A stretch of 32,509 nt of DNA from Cytophagales bacterium (GTDB lineage: Bacteria > Bacteroidota > Bacteroidia > Cytophagales > Thermoflexibacteraceae), in contig CANGYA010000022.1 of NCBI GenBank assembly GCA_947457925.1, forward strand, positions 1-32,509. Reading direction: 5' to 3'. This document shows positions 16,431-23,886 of the stretch, piece after piece. The notes under the pieces were generated by a model. That model had not been told where the DNA came from. It made no database searches and worked only from the letters and a program-made list of their open reading frames with translations. How positions within the stretch are numbered: the stretch's first letter is position 1; each line of letters opens with the position of its first letter. A program made the translations under genes and the position numbers.

Positions 16431-16457
16431 GCAATAATGCTCAAACGTCATTATTGC
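16431..16457 (-). terminator. Weak hairpin downstream of the 36-residue gene
   Basis: GCAATAATG and CATTATTGC form a perfect 9-bp stem with a 9-nt loop. On the minus strand it is followed by TTTCTGC. It would separate the small membrane-protein gene from the anti-sigma kinase gene. Confidence 0.4.
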
Positions 16458-16479
16458 CACAAAAGTATTAAATTGTTGT

Positions 16480-16590
16480 TTAGTTACCTAATCCTAAAAA
16501 CAAATATACCAAGACCATAGCCACACCTGATAGTGCTGCCAATAAAGCAAAAATAGTTGTAGAGAGTTTGTATCGGATAAGTCTTTCCAT
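16480..16590 (-). CDS. Putative 36-residue single-pass membrane protein
   Basis: A short reading frame starting MERLIRYKLSTT, with three basic residues ahead of one hydrophobic segment of about 22 residues (IFALLAALSGVAMVLVYLFL) and ending GLGN. The positive-inside pattern, compact ATG-to-TAA frame and downstream hairpin fit a real small membrane protein. It occupies most of an otherwise empty gap between the anti-sigma kinase and glmM. No family is recognised and I cannot test conservation, so it remains a candidate. Confidence 0.45.
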   Translation of the reverse strand: MERLIRYKLSTTIFALLAALSGVAMVLVYLFLGLGN

Positions 16591-16712
16591 AGATAGTTGA
16601 ATGATATTTGTTGAAATAAAATGAAAACGATTAAACTAAAGCTAAATGTAATCAAACCTAAATGTATAACAAAATATCAATAAAAAAGTTGGCTGTATAT
16701 TTCTTTCTCTTA

Positions 16713-16745
16713 TTGCTAAAACGTACTATCTTTTTAATAACTTTG
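16713..16745 (+). promoter_or_regulatory. glmM promoter
   Basis: TAACTTTG at 16738-16745 is an exact TAnnTTTG -7 element, with TTG at 16713-16715, 22 bp upstream. Its position 40 bp before the GTG at 16785 argues that the in-frame ATG at 16662 lies upstream of the transcript start and is not used. Confidence 0.65.
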
Positions 16746-16784
16746 TGCCTAATCCTACATTTTACTCAACAAACTTTATTACAA

Positions 16785-18170
16785 GTGGCTCTCATCAAAT
16801 CAATTTCGGGTATTCGTGGCACTATCGGAGGAAAAGCAGGTACGGCTCTTACACCCACAGATATAGTAAAATTTACCGCAGCTTACAGTGCTTGGATACA
16901 ACACCGCACCGTAAACCGCAAAGTAGTAATAGGCAGAGATGCTCGGCTATCTGGCGAAATGGTCAATAAGTTGGTAGTGGCAACGCTGCAAAGCATGGGT
17001 TTAGATGTGATAGACCTTGACCTATCGACTACGCCCACCGTAGAAATGGCGGTAGTAGCAGAACAAGCAGCAGGCGGAATTATCCTTACTGCCAGCCACA
17101 ACCCCGCACAATGGAATGCCCTGAAATTATTGAACGAAAAAGGCGAATTTATTTCGGCAGCAGATGGCGAATGGATTTTGCAACGTGCAGAAAATGATGA
17201 CTTTGAATTTGCAAATGTTTCGTTGATTGGTAAATACAAAAAAGTAGAAGGTTATATAGCCAAACATATTGAGAAAATATTGGAATTGCCGTTGGTAGAT
17301 GTAAAGGCTATTCGTGAACGGAACTTCAAAGTAATTGTAGATGCTGTCAATTCTTCGGGTGGCATTGCCGTACCTATGTTGTTAAAAGCATTGGGCGTAG
17401 AACAAGTTACAGAACTGTTTTGTGAACCCACAGGGCATTTTCCACATAACCCCGAACCTCTACCCGAACATTTGAGCCATATCATTAGCCGAATGGAATC
17501 AAGAGATTTTGATGTAGGCATTGTTGTCGACCCAGACGTGGACAGATTGGCGTTTGTATGCGAAGACGGTACACCTTTTGGCGAAGAATATACCTTAGTA
17601 GCCGTAGCAGATTACGTACTACAACACACAAGAGGCAATACGGTGTCTAACTTATCATCGACAAGGGCTTTGAAAGATGTAACGCAAAAGTGGGGCGGAG
17701 ATTACCATACAGCAGCCGTAGGAGAGGTAAATGTAGTAACAAAAATGAAAGAAGTACGTGCCGTAATTGGTGGCGAAGGCAACGGCGGTGTGATTTATCC
17801 TGAATTGCACTATGGTAGAGATGCTATGGTAGGTATTGCCTTGTTCCTAACGCATTTAGCCAAATTTGGTAAATCTGCCAAAGTATTGCGGGCTTCTTAT
17901 CCTTCTTATCATATTTCTAAGAACAAAATCGAATTGACGAATGAAATCAATGTAGATGATATTTTGGAAAAAATAGAGGTGAAATACCACAAACAGCCCA
18001 TCAACAAAATAGACGGAGTAAAGATAGAGTTTGAAAAAGAGTGGGTGCATTTGCGGAAATCTAACACAGAACCTATCATTCGCATTTACTCTGAATCTGA
18101 ATCTTTGGCTACTGCCAACCATTTGGCACAAAAAATTATTTTAGATATTAAAGAGATTATTCAATCATAA
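16785..18170 (+). CDS. glmM: Phosphoglucosamine mutase / phosphohexomutase
   Basis: 461 residues from a GTG start. The frame is open upstream to an ATG at 16662, but that would add 41 hydrophobic residues with no family counterpart, and a promoter lies inside the extension. The conserved N-terminus is then ALIKSISGIRGTIGG. The active-site phosphoserine loop is LTASHNP (Ser about 104), the Mg loop is VDPDVDR (Asp about 249, 251, 253), the sugar loop is GGEGNGG and the phosphate-binding loop is RKSNTEP. All four phosphohexomutase loops are intact. It most likely converts glucosamine-6-phosphate to glucosamine-1-phosphate for peptidoglycan and lipopolysaccharide. Phosphomannomutase activity cannot be excluded. 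lpxH downstream uses the same UDP-GlcNAc-derived pathway. Confidence 0.92.
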   Translation: MALIKSISGIRGTIGGKAGTALTPTDIVKFTAAYSAWIQHRTVNRKVVIGRDARLSGEMVNKLVVATLQSMGLDVIDLDLSTTPTVEMAVVAEQAAGGIILTASHNPAQWNALKLLNEKGEFISAADGEWILQRAENDDFEFANVSLIGKYKKVEGYIAKHIEKILELPLVDVKAIRERNFKVIVDAVNSSGGIAVPMLLKALGVEQVTELFCEPTGHFPHNPEPLPEHLSHIISRMESRDFDVGIVVDPDVDRLAFVCEDGTPFGEEYTLVAVADYVLQHTRGNTVSNLSSTRALKDVTQKWGGDYHTAAVGEVNVVTKMKEVRAVIGGEGNGGVIYPELHYGRDAMVGIALFLTHLAKFGKSAKVLRASYPSYHISKNKIELTNEINVDDILEKIEVKYHKQPINKIDGVKIEFEKEWVHLRKSNTEPIIRIYSESESLATANHLAQKIILDIKEIIQS

Positions 18171-18183
18171 ATCATCTTTTACT

Positions 18184-18211
18184 GTAACTACGGACTGAAG
18201 TCCGTAGCTAC
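18184..18211. repeat. REP-like palindrome (GACT-nn-AGTC family)
   Basis: CTACGGACT and AGTCCGTAG around a GA centre (18188-18207), extended to a 13-bp stem with one mismatch. It lies between glmM and the TPR gene and shares the GGACT-nn-AGTCC core with the repeats near 19016. Confidence 0.75.
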
Positions 18212-18230
18212 GGTATAGGGTAGTAATCAC

Positions 18231-18938
18231 ATGAAAAAAATTTACTTATTCTATTTATTAGTGTTTTCGTTTTGGGCATGTAGCAACCACGAGGAAGCAT
18301 TGGAAAATGCCAAAAAATCTTTGGCTGCGGGACAAGACGAGCAAGTAGTACAAACACTCACCCCAGTTTTGACAGACCAAGCTGATTTGCACGAAGGTTT
18401 TAACTTGCGTGGTGTGGCTTTCCTCAACCTCAAACAACCCGAAAAAGCATTGGCAGATTTCAATACGGCTATCAAGTTGAACAGCAATGATTACAAATAC
18501 TTCTATAACAGAGGCAATGTGTATCAGGCTACCCAACAACTGAATGACGCACTGAAAGACTATGAAAAAGCTATAGAAATAAATCCTAATCAAGCCGACT
18601 TGCACACCAACAAAGGCGTGGTGTTGATACAAACGAACAGGCACAAAGAAGCATTGGCAGCATTGAACAAAGCCATTAGCCTAAATCCTTCTGAAAGAAA
18701 TGCTATCTTCAATAGGGGACAAGTACACTTGTTTTTGGAGGACTACGAAAAAGCTATTGCAGATTTGCACCACACCGTAGAAATTTCTCCAGATTTTGGA
18801 AAGGGACATTATATATTGGCAAAAGCTGAACTGCTAAAAAACCAACAAAAAGCTACTCCCGAAATTTGCAGCCATTTAGCAAAAGCAAAAGAGTTGGGCT
18901 ACGCAGATACAGATAGTTTACTAAATTATTGTAAATAA
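18231..18938 (+). CDS. TPR-repeat lipoprotein
   Basis: 235 residues. The N-terminus MKKIYLFYLLVFSFWACSN is a lipoprotein signal with lipobox FWAC (Cys17). At least four 34-residue tetratricopeptide repeats follow (LHEGFNLRGVAFLNLKQPEK, YFYNRGNVYQATQQLNDALK, LHTNKGVVLIQTNRHKEALA, AIFNRGQVHLFLEDYEKAIA) plus a degenerate fifth. TPR proteins act as protein-binding scaffolds. This one is probably tethered to a membrane in the periplasm, with an unknown partner. It follows glmM by 60 bp across a palindromic repeat, so co-transcription is possible but unproven. Confidence 0.88.
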   Translation: MKKIYLFYLLVFSFWACSNHEEALENAKKSLAAGQDEQVVQTLTPVLTDQADLHEGFNLRGVAFLNLKQPEKALADFNTAIKLNSNDYKYFYNRGNVYQATQQLNDALKDYEKAIEINPNQADLHTNKGVVLIQTNRHKEALAALNKAISLNPSERNAIFNRGQVHLFLEDYEKAIADLHHTVEISPDFGKGHYILAKAELLKNQQKATPEICSHLAKAKELGYADTDSLLNYCK

Positions 18939-18959
18939 GACTTATTGCCACTAAAAAAG

Positions 18960-18992
18960 TTCTTTATTCAAAAATACTTTTTGAATAAAGAA
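18960..18992 (+). terminator. Long hairpin after the TPR gene
   Basis: TTCTTTATTCAAAAA and TTTTTGAATAAAGAA form a perfect 15-bp stem with a 3-nt loop, 21 bp after the stop. There is no separate T-run, but the AT-rich stem may still end transcription. Confidence 0.5.
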
Positions 18993-19015
18993 AGTAAGTT
19001 ACATACTAGTACCTA

Positions 19016-19124
19016 CTGTAGAACGGACTTTAGTCCGTTTTTGAGTATTTCTTATGAGAAGTGTGTTTTAAATGAAGAATCATTACTTTAATTGTAAAAA
19101 AACGGACTAAAGTCCGTTCTACAG
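19016..19124. repeat. Head-to-head pair of REP-like palindromes
   Basis: Two 27-bp arms (19016-19042 and 19098-19124) are perfect reverse complements separated by 55 bp. Each arm contains the palindrome ACGGACTTTAGTCCGT or its complement. This is the arrangement of a bacterial interspersed mosaic element built of two REP units. It lies directly upstream of the cytochrome-b5-like gene. Confidence 0.8.
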
Positions 19125-19152
19125 ATAATAGGTGAGGTTAAACAAAATACTT

Positions 19153-19419
19153 ATGCAAGATTTACCCAACTACACACCACAACAACTTGCCTTACGCAAC
19201 GGACAAGACAAACCCGAAATTTGGGTGGCTTATCAAGGTCTTGTTTATGACATGACAGCCTCCAGACTGTGGCGAAACGGCAAACATTATGAACATTGGG
19301 CAGGGCAAGACTTAACAGCAGAACTAACAACAGCCCCACACACCGAAAGAGTTTTTGACAAATTTACGCCTATAGGTGTACTCAAAACGGCGGTAAACAC
19401 AGACGAAGAAGACGACTAA
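19153..19419 (+). CDS. Cytochrome b5-like heme/steroid-binding domain protein
   Basis: 88 residues from the ATG at 19153; a GTG seven codons upstream (19132) is possible but less likely. The sequence MQDLPNYTPQQLALRNGQ, then PEIWVAYQGLVYDMTASRLW, HYEHWAGQDLTAEL, HTERVFDKF and IGVL follows the stand-alone prokaryotic cytochrome-b5-like family (COG4892 type). His residues in the HYEHWAG and HTERV segments are candidates for binding, but the eukaryotic HPGG motif is absent. Its substrate and redox role are unknown. It is cytoplasmic by lack of a signal. lpxH starts 27 bp downstream, so the two are probably one operon. Confidence 0.85.
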   Translation: MQDLPNYTPQQLALRNGQDKPEIWVAYQGLVYDMTASRLWRNGKHYEHWAGQDLTAELTTAPHTERVFDKFTPIGVLKTAVNTDEEDD

Positions 19420-19446
19420 CATTCATCACGACAATAGTAGTAAGGT

Positions 19447-20235
19447 ATGACTCAAAAAAACATTTATTTTGCTTCAGATTTTCACTTAGGCTATCCTGTA
19501 GGCGATGAAAGCCGACAAAGAGAACAACGAATAGTACGGTGGTTGGATAGTATAAAACATGATGCTGCACATATTTATTTGTTAGGAGATTTGTTTGATT
19601 TTTGGTATGAATACAAATATGCTGTACCCAAAGGCTTCATAAGATTTCAGGCAAAACTGATGGAATTGCGAGAAATGGGCATACCTATTACCATATTTAC
19701 AGGTAATCATGATTTGTGGATGTTTGGGTATTTTGAAGAAGAATTTGGGATTCCCGTTATTCACAACCCTATCTCATTGATTATCAACGGAAAAAATTTT
19801 CATATTGGGCATGGGGATGGTTTGGGACCTGGCGACTATCATTATAAATTCCTCAAAAAAATTTTTACGAGCAAAATCTGCCAATTTTTATACAGCCAAC
19901 TCCCTGTAAGTATAGCTTTGGGCTTTGGCTTTTTGTGGTCAGACTACCGCAAAAAGAAAAATGCTCATAGAGTAGAGGTGTTTTTGAATGAAAAAGAGTG
20001 GATTTGGACATATTGCAAAGAAGTAGAGGCAAAGACTTCGCATGACTTTTATATTTTTGGACATAGACATTTGCCTTTAGACTTGCCTGTAGGTACAAAC
20101 GGAGGCAGGTACATCAATTTGGGCGAATGGTTTGGCTATGATACCTACGCAGTCTTTGACGGCACAACCATACACCTGAAAAAATACACTGCCGAAAACC
20201 CTTTTGAAGATTTTACTGCCATGAATTTGAGATAA
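19447..20235 (+). CDS. lpxH: UDP-2,3-diacylglucosamine diphosphatase
   Basis: 262 residues of the calcineurin-like metallophosphoesterase fold. Metal and active-site motifs occur in order: SDFHLG (Asp11, His13), LGDLFDFWYEYK (Asp48), GNHDLW (Asn87, His88), GHGDGLGPGDYHYK and FGHRHLP. The FDFWYEY segment and the GPGDYHYKFLKKIF region are typical of the LpxH branch of Bacteroidota, which removes UMP from UDP-2,3-diacylglucosamine in lipid A synthesis at the inner membrane face. It lies 27 bp after the cytochrome-b5-like gene. A general phosphoesterase is the only real alternative. Confidence 0.92.
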   Translation: MTQKNIYFASDFHLGYPVGDESRQREQRIVRWLDSIKHDAAHIYLLGDLFDFWYEYKYAVPKGFIRFQAKLMELREMGIPITIFTGNHDLWMFGYFEEEFGIPVIHNPISLIINGKNFHIGHGDGLGPGDYHYKFLKKIFTSKICQFLYSQLPVSIALGFGFLWSDYRKKKNAHRVEVFLNEKEWIWTYCKEVEAKTSHDFYIFGHRHLPLDLPVGTNGGRYINLGEWFGYDTYAVFDGTTIHLKKYTAENPFEDFTAMNLR

Positions 20236-20753
20236 ATTGCTTTGCTACAGGTAGTAAAAAAGTTAATTTTTTCGCTAAATTCTCTATTAGCGAAAATTCG
20301 CTAAAATAAAACAACGTGCCAAAAAATAATTGAAAATTTATTTAAGCCCTGAAAAAGCTGTTTTTAGTCCAAAAAATTGCACTATTCCGTTTATGAAAAA
20401 TATTTGCTATTAGCGAAAATTCGTTTTTAGCGAAAAATAGTTTTCAAGATTAAAACCCTATTAGAACATTTTTTTGTTAAGCCATTGATAATAAAATAGT
20501 TATCTATTTTTTCCCTACTAAAAAGCCGTACCGTTTTGCCTTATTTGTCTTTTTGTAAAAATACTATGCAAGCATAATATTTTGTAATATTTGAAGTGCT
20601 GTTTTTAGGTATTTTTTAGAAAAAATTTTCAATAAAAACCGTATAACCGTTTAAACAAATTATTGATAATGAAATTATTATTTTGCCCTGCTACCTTTGT
20701 GTCATCAAAAGTTCAAGAAAAATATCTAACACTAATATATAAATCTCGGTAAC
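20236..20753. other. Intergenic region with TAGCGAAAA repeats and a promoter
   Basis: 518 bp without a gene, very AT-rich. A motif TTAGCGAAAA/TTTTCGCTAA recurs: inverted at 20267-20279, as the palindrome TTAGCGAAAATTCGCTAA at 20287-20304, again as TTAGCGAAAATTCG at 20410-20423 and as TTTTTAGCGAAAAATA at 20424-20439. The exact -7 element TACCTTTG at 20692-20699 lies 55 bp before the next ATG. The best -33 candidate (ATTG, 20662-20665) is spaced too far away. Confidence 0.55.
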
Positions 20754-22238
20754 ATGGAAACTACATTAAATGGCGAAACGGTAGAGGTGCATGTAGTAAC
20801 AAACGAAACTACAAACACAACTGAAAATACGACTACAGAAACTTCGGAGGCAGCAGCCAACGAAGCTGAAGTAACAAAGAACTTGTTTGAATTGTGGGTA
20901 GCTGCACAACAAAAAATTGTAGCAAATTGGTTGGAGTCGACAGAGAAATTCAAAGAGGCTGTACGTCAAGGTGATGTGTTGCAAAAAGGCAGCGAATTAT
21001 ACAAAGAATGGTTTGAAAACCAACGCCAAATTGTGGCAGAGTTTACTGAAATAGTAGGCAAAACTGCAAAAGACCAATTACCTGAATTTGCTCAAAACTT
21101 GGTGAAACAACAACAAGAATTGACTGCAAAATGGATGGAAATGGTGAATGTGGCGGTGAAAGAAAAAATGACAGGTGCAGAACATATCGTTAGCGAAACT
21201 AAGAGAGTGTACGACAACCTTTCTGGTAATTTCACAGAAAACGTACAAAAAATGATGCCTTGGTTAAACGGTACGATAGAAAATATCAAAACCTTGAAAG
21301 ATAATGCAAACAAAGATGCTATCGTAAATTTGTTGGCAAACACGAAGGCGTATATGGCAATGATGGAAGTATGGCAACCATTCTACAAAATGGTAACCGA
21401 AAACCGCCTCAATGCCGAAGAATTTACGGCTGCTTACAATCTTCAAAAGTACCAAGAGGTTATCAACTCTATGTTCAATGTAGTGAACCCTGATTTGAGC
21501 CGTACTTATTTCGAGCAATTACAAAACTACTTGAATAACTACAAAGAAATTTTCCGCAATGCGACTAACTACCCAGTGAAAGACGCAATGGAATTTTTCA
21601 CAAAATTGACACCTACTAACTTTGATTTTGCGTCTGTTGGGCAGTTCCAACAACAAGCTATGGAACAGTTGAAAAAGATTTACGAACCTTATTCAAAAAT
21701 CATAGCTCCAGACAAAACTAAAGAAGTAGTGGAGTTGATGGCGAAAATTCAAGAGCATTTGGTACAGTACCAAGTGAAAGTGGCAGAAATGCAACATTTA
21801 GTAAACTCTGTGGCTCAAAAAGCTATGGAACAAACTGCAAAAGAATTATTTGACATGGCAAAAGACGGTAAGAGTGTAGAAAGTTACAATAAATTCTATA
21901 CACATTGGTTAGGCGTGTTGGAAGGCAAAATGTTGGATTTATTCAACAGTGAGCAATTCGCAAAATTACAAGGTGAGTTGTTGGCATTGAGCTTAGACAT
22001 TAAAGCATCTTTGGAAAAAAATATTGAGATGGCATTAGCTCCACTTCCTGTAGTGCCTCGTTCAGAAATTGACGAATTGAACAAACAACTACACGACTTG
22101 AAAGCTAAAGTGAAGTCTTTAGAAAAAGCATTAGAAGACACACAAAAAACAACAGTAGTAACGGAAGAAGTAGTGGCAGAAGCTGAAACAGAAGAAGAAA
22201 GCACTACGAAAAAATCAAGAAAAGCTGCTGTAAAATAA
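20754..22238 (+). CDS. PhaE-like (class III PHA synthase subunit / phasin-type) protein
   Basis: 494 residues, helical throughout and without signal or membrane segments. An acidic, Thr-rich head (1-40) is followed by Trp/Gln-rich helices (FELWVAAQQKIVANWLES, LYKEWFENQRQIVAEFTE) and a long central helical region. The C-terminal stretch YNKFYTHWLGVLEGKMLDLF ... FAKLQGELLALSLDIKASLE ... PLPVVPRSEIDELNKQLHDL closely follows the conserved end of PhaE, where LPTRSE-DELH is diagnostic. The tail is a coiled coil and a Lys/Glu-rich end (TTKKSRKAAVK). PhaE forms the class III polyhydroxyalkanoate synthase with PhaC. No phaC is present here and the protein is over 100 residues longer than the PhaE I recall, so a phasin or granule-scaffold role is equally possible. 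Confidence 0.72.
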   Translation: METTLNGETVEVHVVTNETTNTTENTTTETSEAAANEAEVTKNLFELWVAAQQKIVANWLESTEKFKEAVRQGDVLQKGSELYKEWFENQRQIVAEFTEIVGKTAKDQLPEFAQNLVKQQQELTAKWMEMVNVAVKEKMTGAEHIVSETKRVYDNLSGNFTENVQKMMPWLNGTIENIKTLKDNANKDAIVNLLANTKAYMAMMEVWQPFYKMVTENRLNAEEFTAAYNLQKYQEVINSMFNVVNPDLSRTYFEQLQNYLNNYKEIFRNATNYPVKDAMEFFTKLTPTNFDFASVGQFQQQAMEQLKKIYEPYSKIIAPDKTKEVVELMAKIQEHLVQYQVKVAEMQHLVNSVAQKAMEQTAKELFDMAKDGKSVESYNKFYTHWLGVLEGKMLDLFNSEQFAKLQGELLALSLDIKASLEKNIEMALAPLPVVPRSEIDELNKQLHDLKAKVKSLEKALEDTQKTTVVTEEVVAEAETEEESTTKKSRKAAVK

Positions 22239-22255
22239 TAACAAATTTAGAATAC

Positions 22256-22307
22256 CTGTAGCATAGACTTCAGTCTGTGCAAATACAAACAAAAGTGTAT
22301 GCTACAG
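22256..22307. repeat. REP-like inverted repeat (GTAGCATAGACT variant)
   Basis: CTGTAGCATA (22256-22265) and TATGCTACAG (22298-22307) flank an inner AGACT-TC-AGTCT palindrome. It matches the longer copy at 25494-25565 at 13 contiguous bases and more. Confidence 0.75.
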
Positions 22308-22369
22308 TACAAATGCTTAGGTTAAATGGTAAATACGCAACCTTTGTAGCAAACCTTCAACTTCTTTAC

Positions 22370-22437
22370 AATTAGTAAGTTTTTAGTCTATAGATAAGAG
22401 ATATAGAATAAAAGTTTGGACTAAAAACTTACTAATT
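22370..22437. repeat. 19-bp inverted repeat with 30-nt loop
   Basis: AATTAGTAAGTTTTTAGTC at 22370-22388 pairs perfectly with 22419-22437. It lies in a 447-bp gap between the PhaE-like gene and tonB and may be part of a small RNA or long 3' leader ending at 22573. Confidence 0.7.
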
Positions 22438-22545
22438 CAATCAATTTAATAAACAGATAGACAGATAAGAGTAGCTATGTGATTAGATTCAGAAAATAAA
22501 CAATTAATAGTTTGATTGTGTTTTGGTTAATGGTTAATTGGAAAT

Positions 22546-22573
22546 ACCGCAGGTAATTACTTGCGGTTTTTTT
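22546..22573 (+). terminator. Intrinsic terminator 308 bp past the PhaE-like gene
   Basis: ACCGCAGGTA and TACTTGCGGT form a stem (one G-T wobble) followed directly by seven to eight T. It is a classic terminator whose nearest upstream gene ends more than 300 bp away, so it may end either a long 3' leader or an unannotated small RNA. Confidence 0.85.
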
Positions 22574-22614
22574 GTGCTTATGAAAAGCAACAGTGTTGTC
22601 ATCTTTAAATGCTT

Positions 22615-22647
22615 AGAAGTAACATTTCTTGAAGAAATGTTACTTCT
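22615..22647. repeat. Perfect 16-bp inverted repeat
   Basis: AGAAGTAACATTTCTT (22615-22630) and its complement (22632-22647) flank a single G. It lies 39 bp downstream of tonB on the minus strand. There is no T-run, so it looks like an interspersed palindrome that may also stop tonB transcription. Confidence 0.75.
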
Positions 22648-22685
22648 ATAGTAGTTGCGGTATTATCTCTTTAACTGCGATGCAC

Positions 22686-23516
22686 CTAATCTGTGGCTAA
22701 AACAAATTTGATAGGCAAATTAAATCTTACTCTTACTGCCTTGCCTGCTTGTTTGCCTGCATTCCATTTGGGCATCATACTAACCACTCTGATAGCCTCT
22801 TCATCACAACCGTAGCCTATGCCTTTTAACACTTTGGCATCTACAATGCTGCCGTCTGTATTTACGACAAACTGCACGTAAACCGTACCGCCTACATTAA
22901 CATTTTGGGCTGGTTTAGGATAACGCAAATTTCTCGACAAGAACTTTTGTAGTTCTGTCATTCCGCCCTGAAACGTAGGCATTTGTTCTACAAAAATAAC
23001 AGGCTCTGATTCCTTCACAATATCCACAACTTCATTGACAATACCGTTTCCATCTGTAGGTATGTCTAAAACCACATTGCCGTCATCGGGTACACCTTCT
23101 TGAGTTTTGTTGCTAATCTGCACGTTTACCAACTGCTCTTGTGTAGGTGGTTCTTCTATGTTTGCATCTTGGTCATCTACAGGTTCTATAGTGGTGAATC
23201 TCTGTGAAGCTACTTGCTGCGGTACGGCAGGAGGCGGTGGCAAAGGTGGTAATTTCACTTCGGGTTGCTTGGGGTCTACAGGTGGTGGTTGCACCAATTC
23301 ATGAGCTTTGTCATATATTGTTACAATTTCCATGTCCTTAGAAAACAGTTTTTGGTACATCACAGGAGCTACCAAAAGGGCAGTAGCAAAGACTGCCGAA
23401 CTCCACAAAGCACGACTTAAATGCTTGGGATAGAGCTTGCGAATTTCATAAGCCCCATAGTTTTTGTTCAAATTTTCAAAAACAATATCCTCGAAAGAGT
23501 TTTGCACATTTTTCAT
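22686..23516 (-). CDS. tonB: TonB energy transducer
   Basis: 276 residues. The N-terminus FENLNKNYGAYEIRKLYPKH is the characteristic start of Bacteroidota TonB-family proteins. One membrane segment (about 36-54, ALWSSAVFATALLVAPVMY) is followed by a Pro-rich periplasmic spacer (PPPVDPKQPEVKLPPLPPPP, about 86-105). The C-terminal TonB domain (about 188-276) reads LRYPKPAQNVNVGGTVYVQF, VNTDGSIVDAKVLKGIGYGC and MMPKWNAGKQAGKAVRVRFN. It transfers proton-motive energy from ExbBD to outer-membrane transporters. exbB and exbD are not adjacent. The gene is alone between palindromic repeats. Confidence 0.95.
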   Translation of the reverse strand: MKNVQNSFEDIVFENLNKNYGAYEIRKLYPKHLSRALWSSAVFATALLVAPVMYQKLFSKDMEIVTIYDKAHELVQPPPVDPKQPEVKLPPLPPPPAVPQQVASQRFTTIEPVDDQDANIEEPPTQEQLVNVQISNKTQEGVPDDGNVVLDIPTDGNGIVNEVVDIVKESEPVIFVEQMPTFQGGMTELQKFLSRNLRYPKPAQNVNVGGTVYVQFVVNTDGSIVDAKVLKGIGYGCDEEAIRVVSMMPKWNAGKQAGKAVRVRFNLPIKFVLATD

Positions 23517-23544
23517 ATTAGTATTCGGTTAGAGTGAAATAAAT

Positions 23545-23657
23545 GCCTCTCTCTACTCCCCTACTCAAGGGTAGGGGAGGGGGCAGAGGGCTAAAACAGC
23601 TAAAAAAATGCTATTTTTTTACTGCTTTGCCCACTACCCGATAGTAGGGGAGAGAGG
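23545..23657. repeat. Nested palindromic repeat cluster upstream of tonB
   Basis: Hairpin A (23545-23591) has a perfect core CTCCCCTAC / GTAGGGGAG plus imperfect outer arms. An AT hairpin (23601-23621, TAAAAAAA / TTTTTTTA) follows. Hairpin B (23629-23650) has CTAC / GTAG with GC extensions. The outer segments (CCTCTCTC...CCCCTACT and AGTAGGGGAGAGAGG) are themselves near reverse complements. This is unlike ordinary promoter DNA in its G/C-rich tracts. Confidence 0.65.
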
Positions 23658-23807
23658 GTGAATCATGTATGAAAATTGTGGTAGCTACCTCACCAATTTG
23701 TAAGCATAATACAGTAGGTTTAAAAAAGTAACATTTAGTACAAAAATTTTTACTATTTATTTTATACAAAATAGGCATAGAGGGACAGCAAGTTTTCAGA
23801 AAGATTG

Positions 23808-23815
23808 TAGCTTTG
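23808..23815 (+). promoter_or_regulatory. -7 element upstream of the 23887 lipoprotein gene
   Basis: TAGCTTTG matches TAnnTTTG exactly. No convincing TTG lies 17-23 bp upstream, so this is a partial promoter call giving a leader of about 65 nt. Confidence 0.4.
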
Positions 23816-23886
23816 ATGAAGCAATTATAATAATAAACTCTGCAAGGCTACGAGCCTTTGTAGGGGATACAATTCAAGTAAAAATT

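Noticed and set aside
16174-16437. An 87-codon plus-strand frame
   Set aside because: It is antisense to the RsbW-like kinase and includes non-coding sequence; no recognisable protein.
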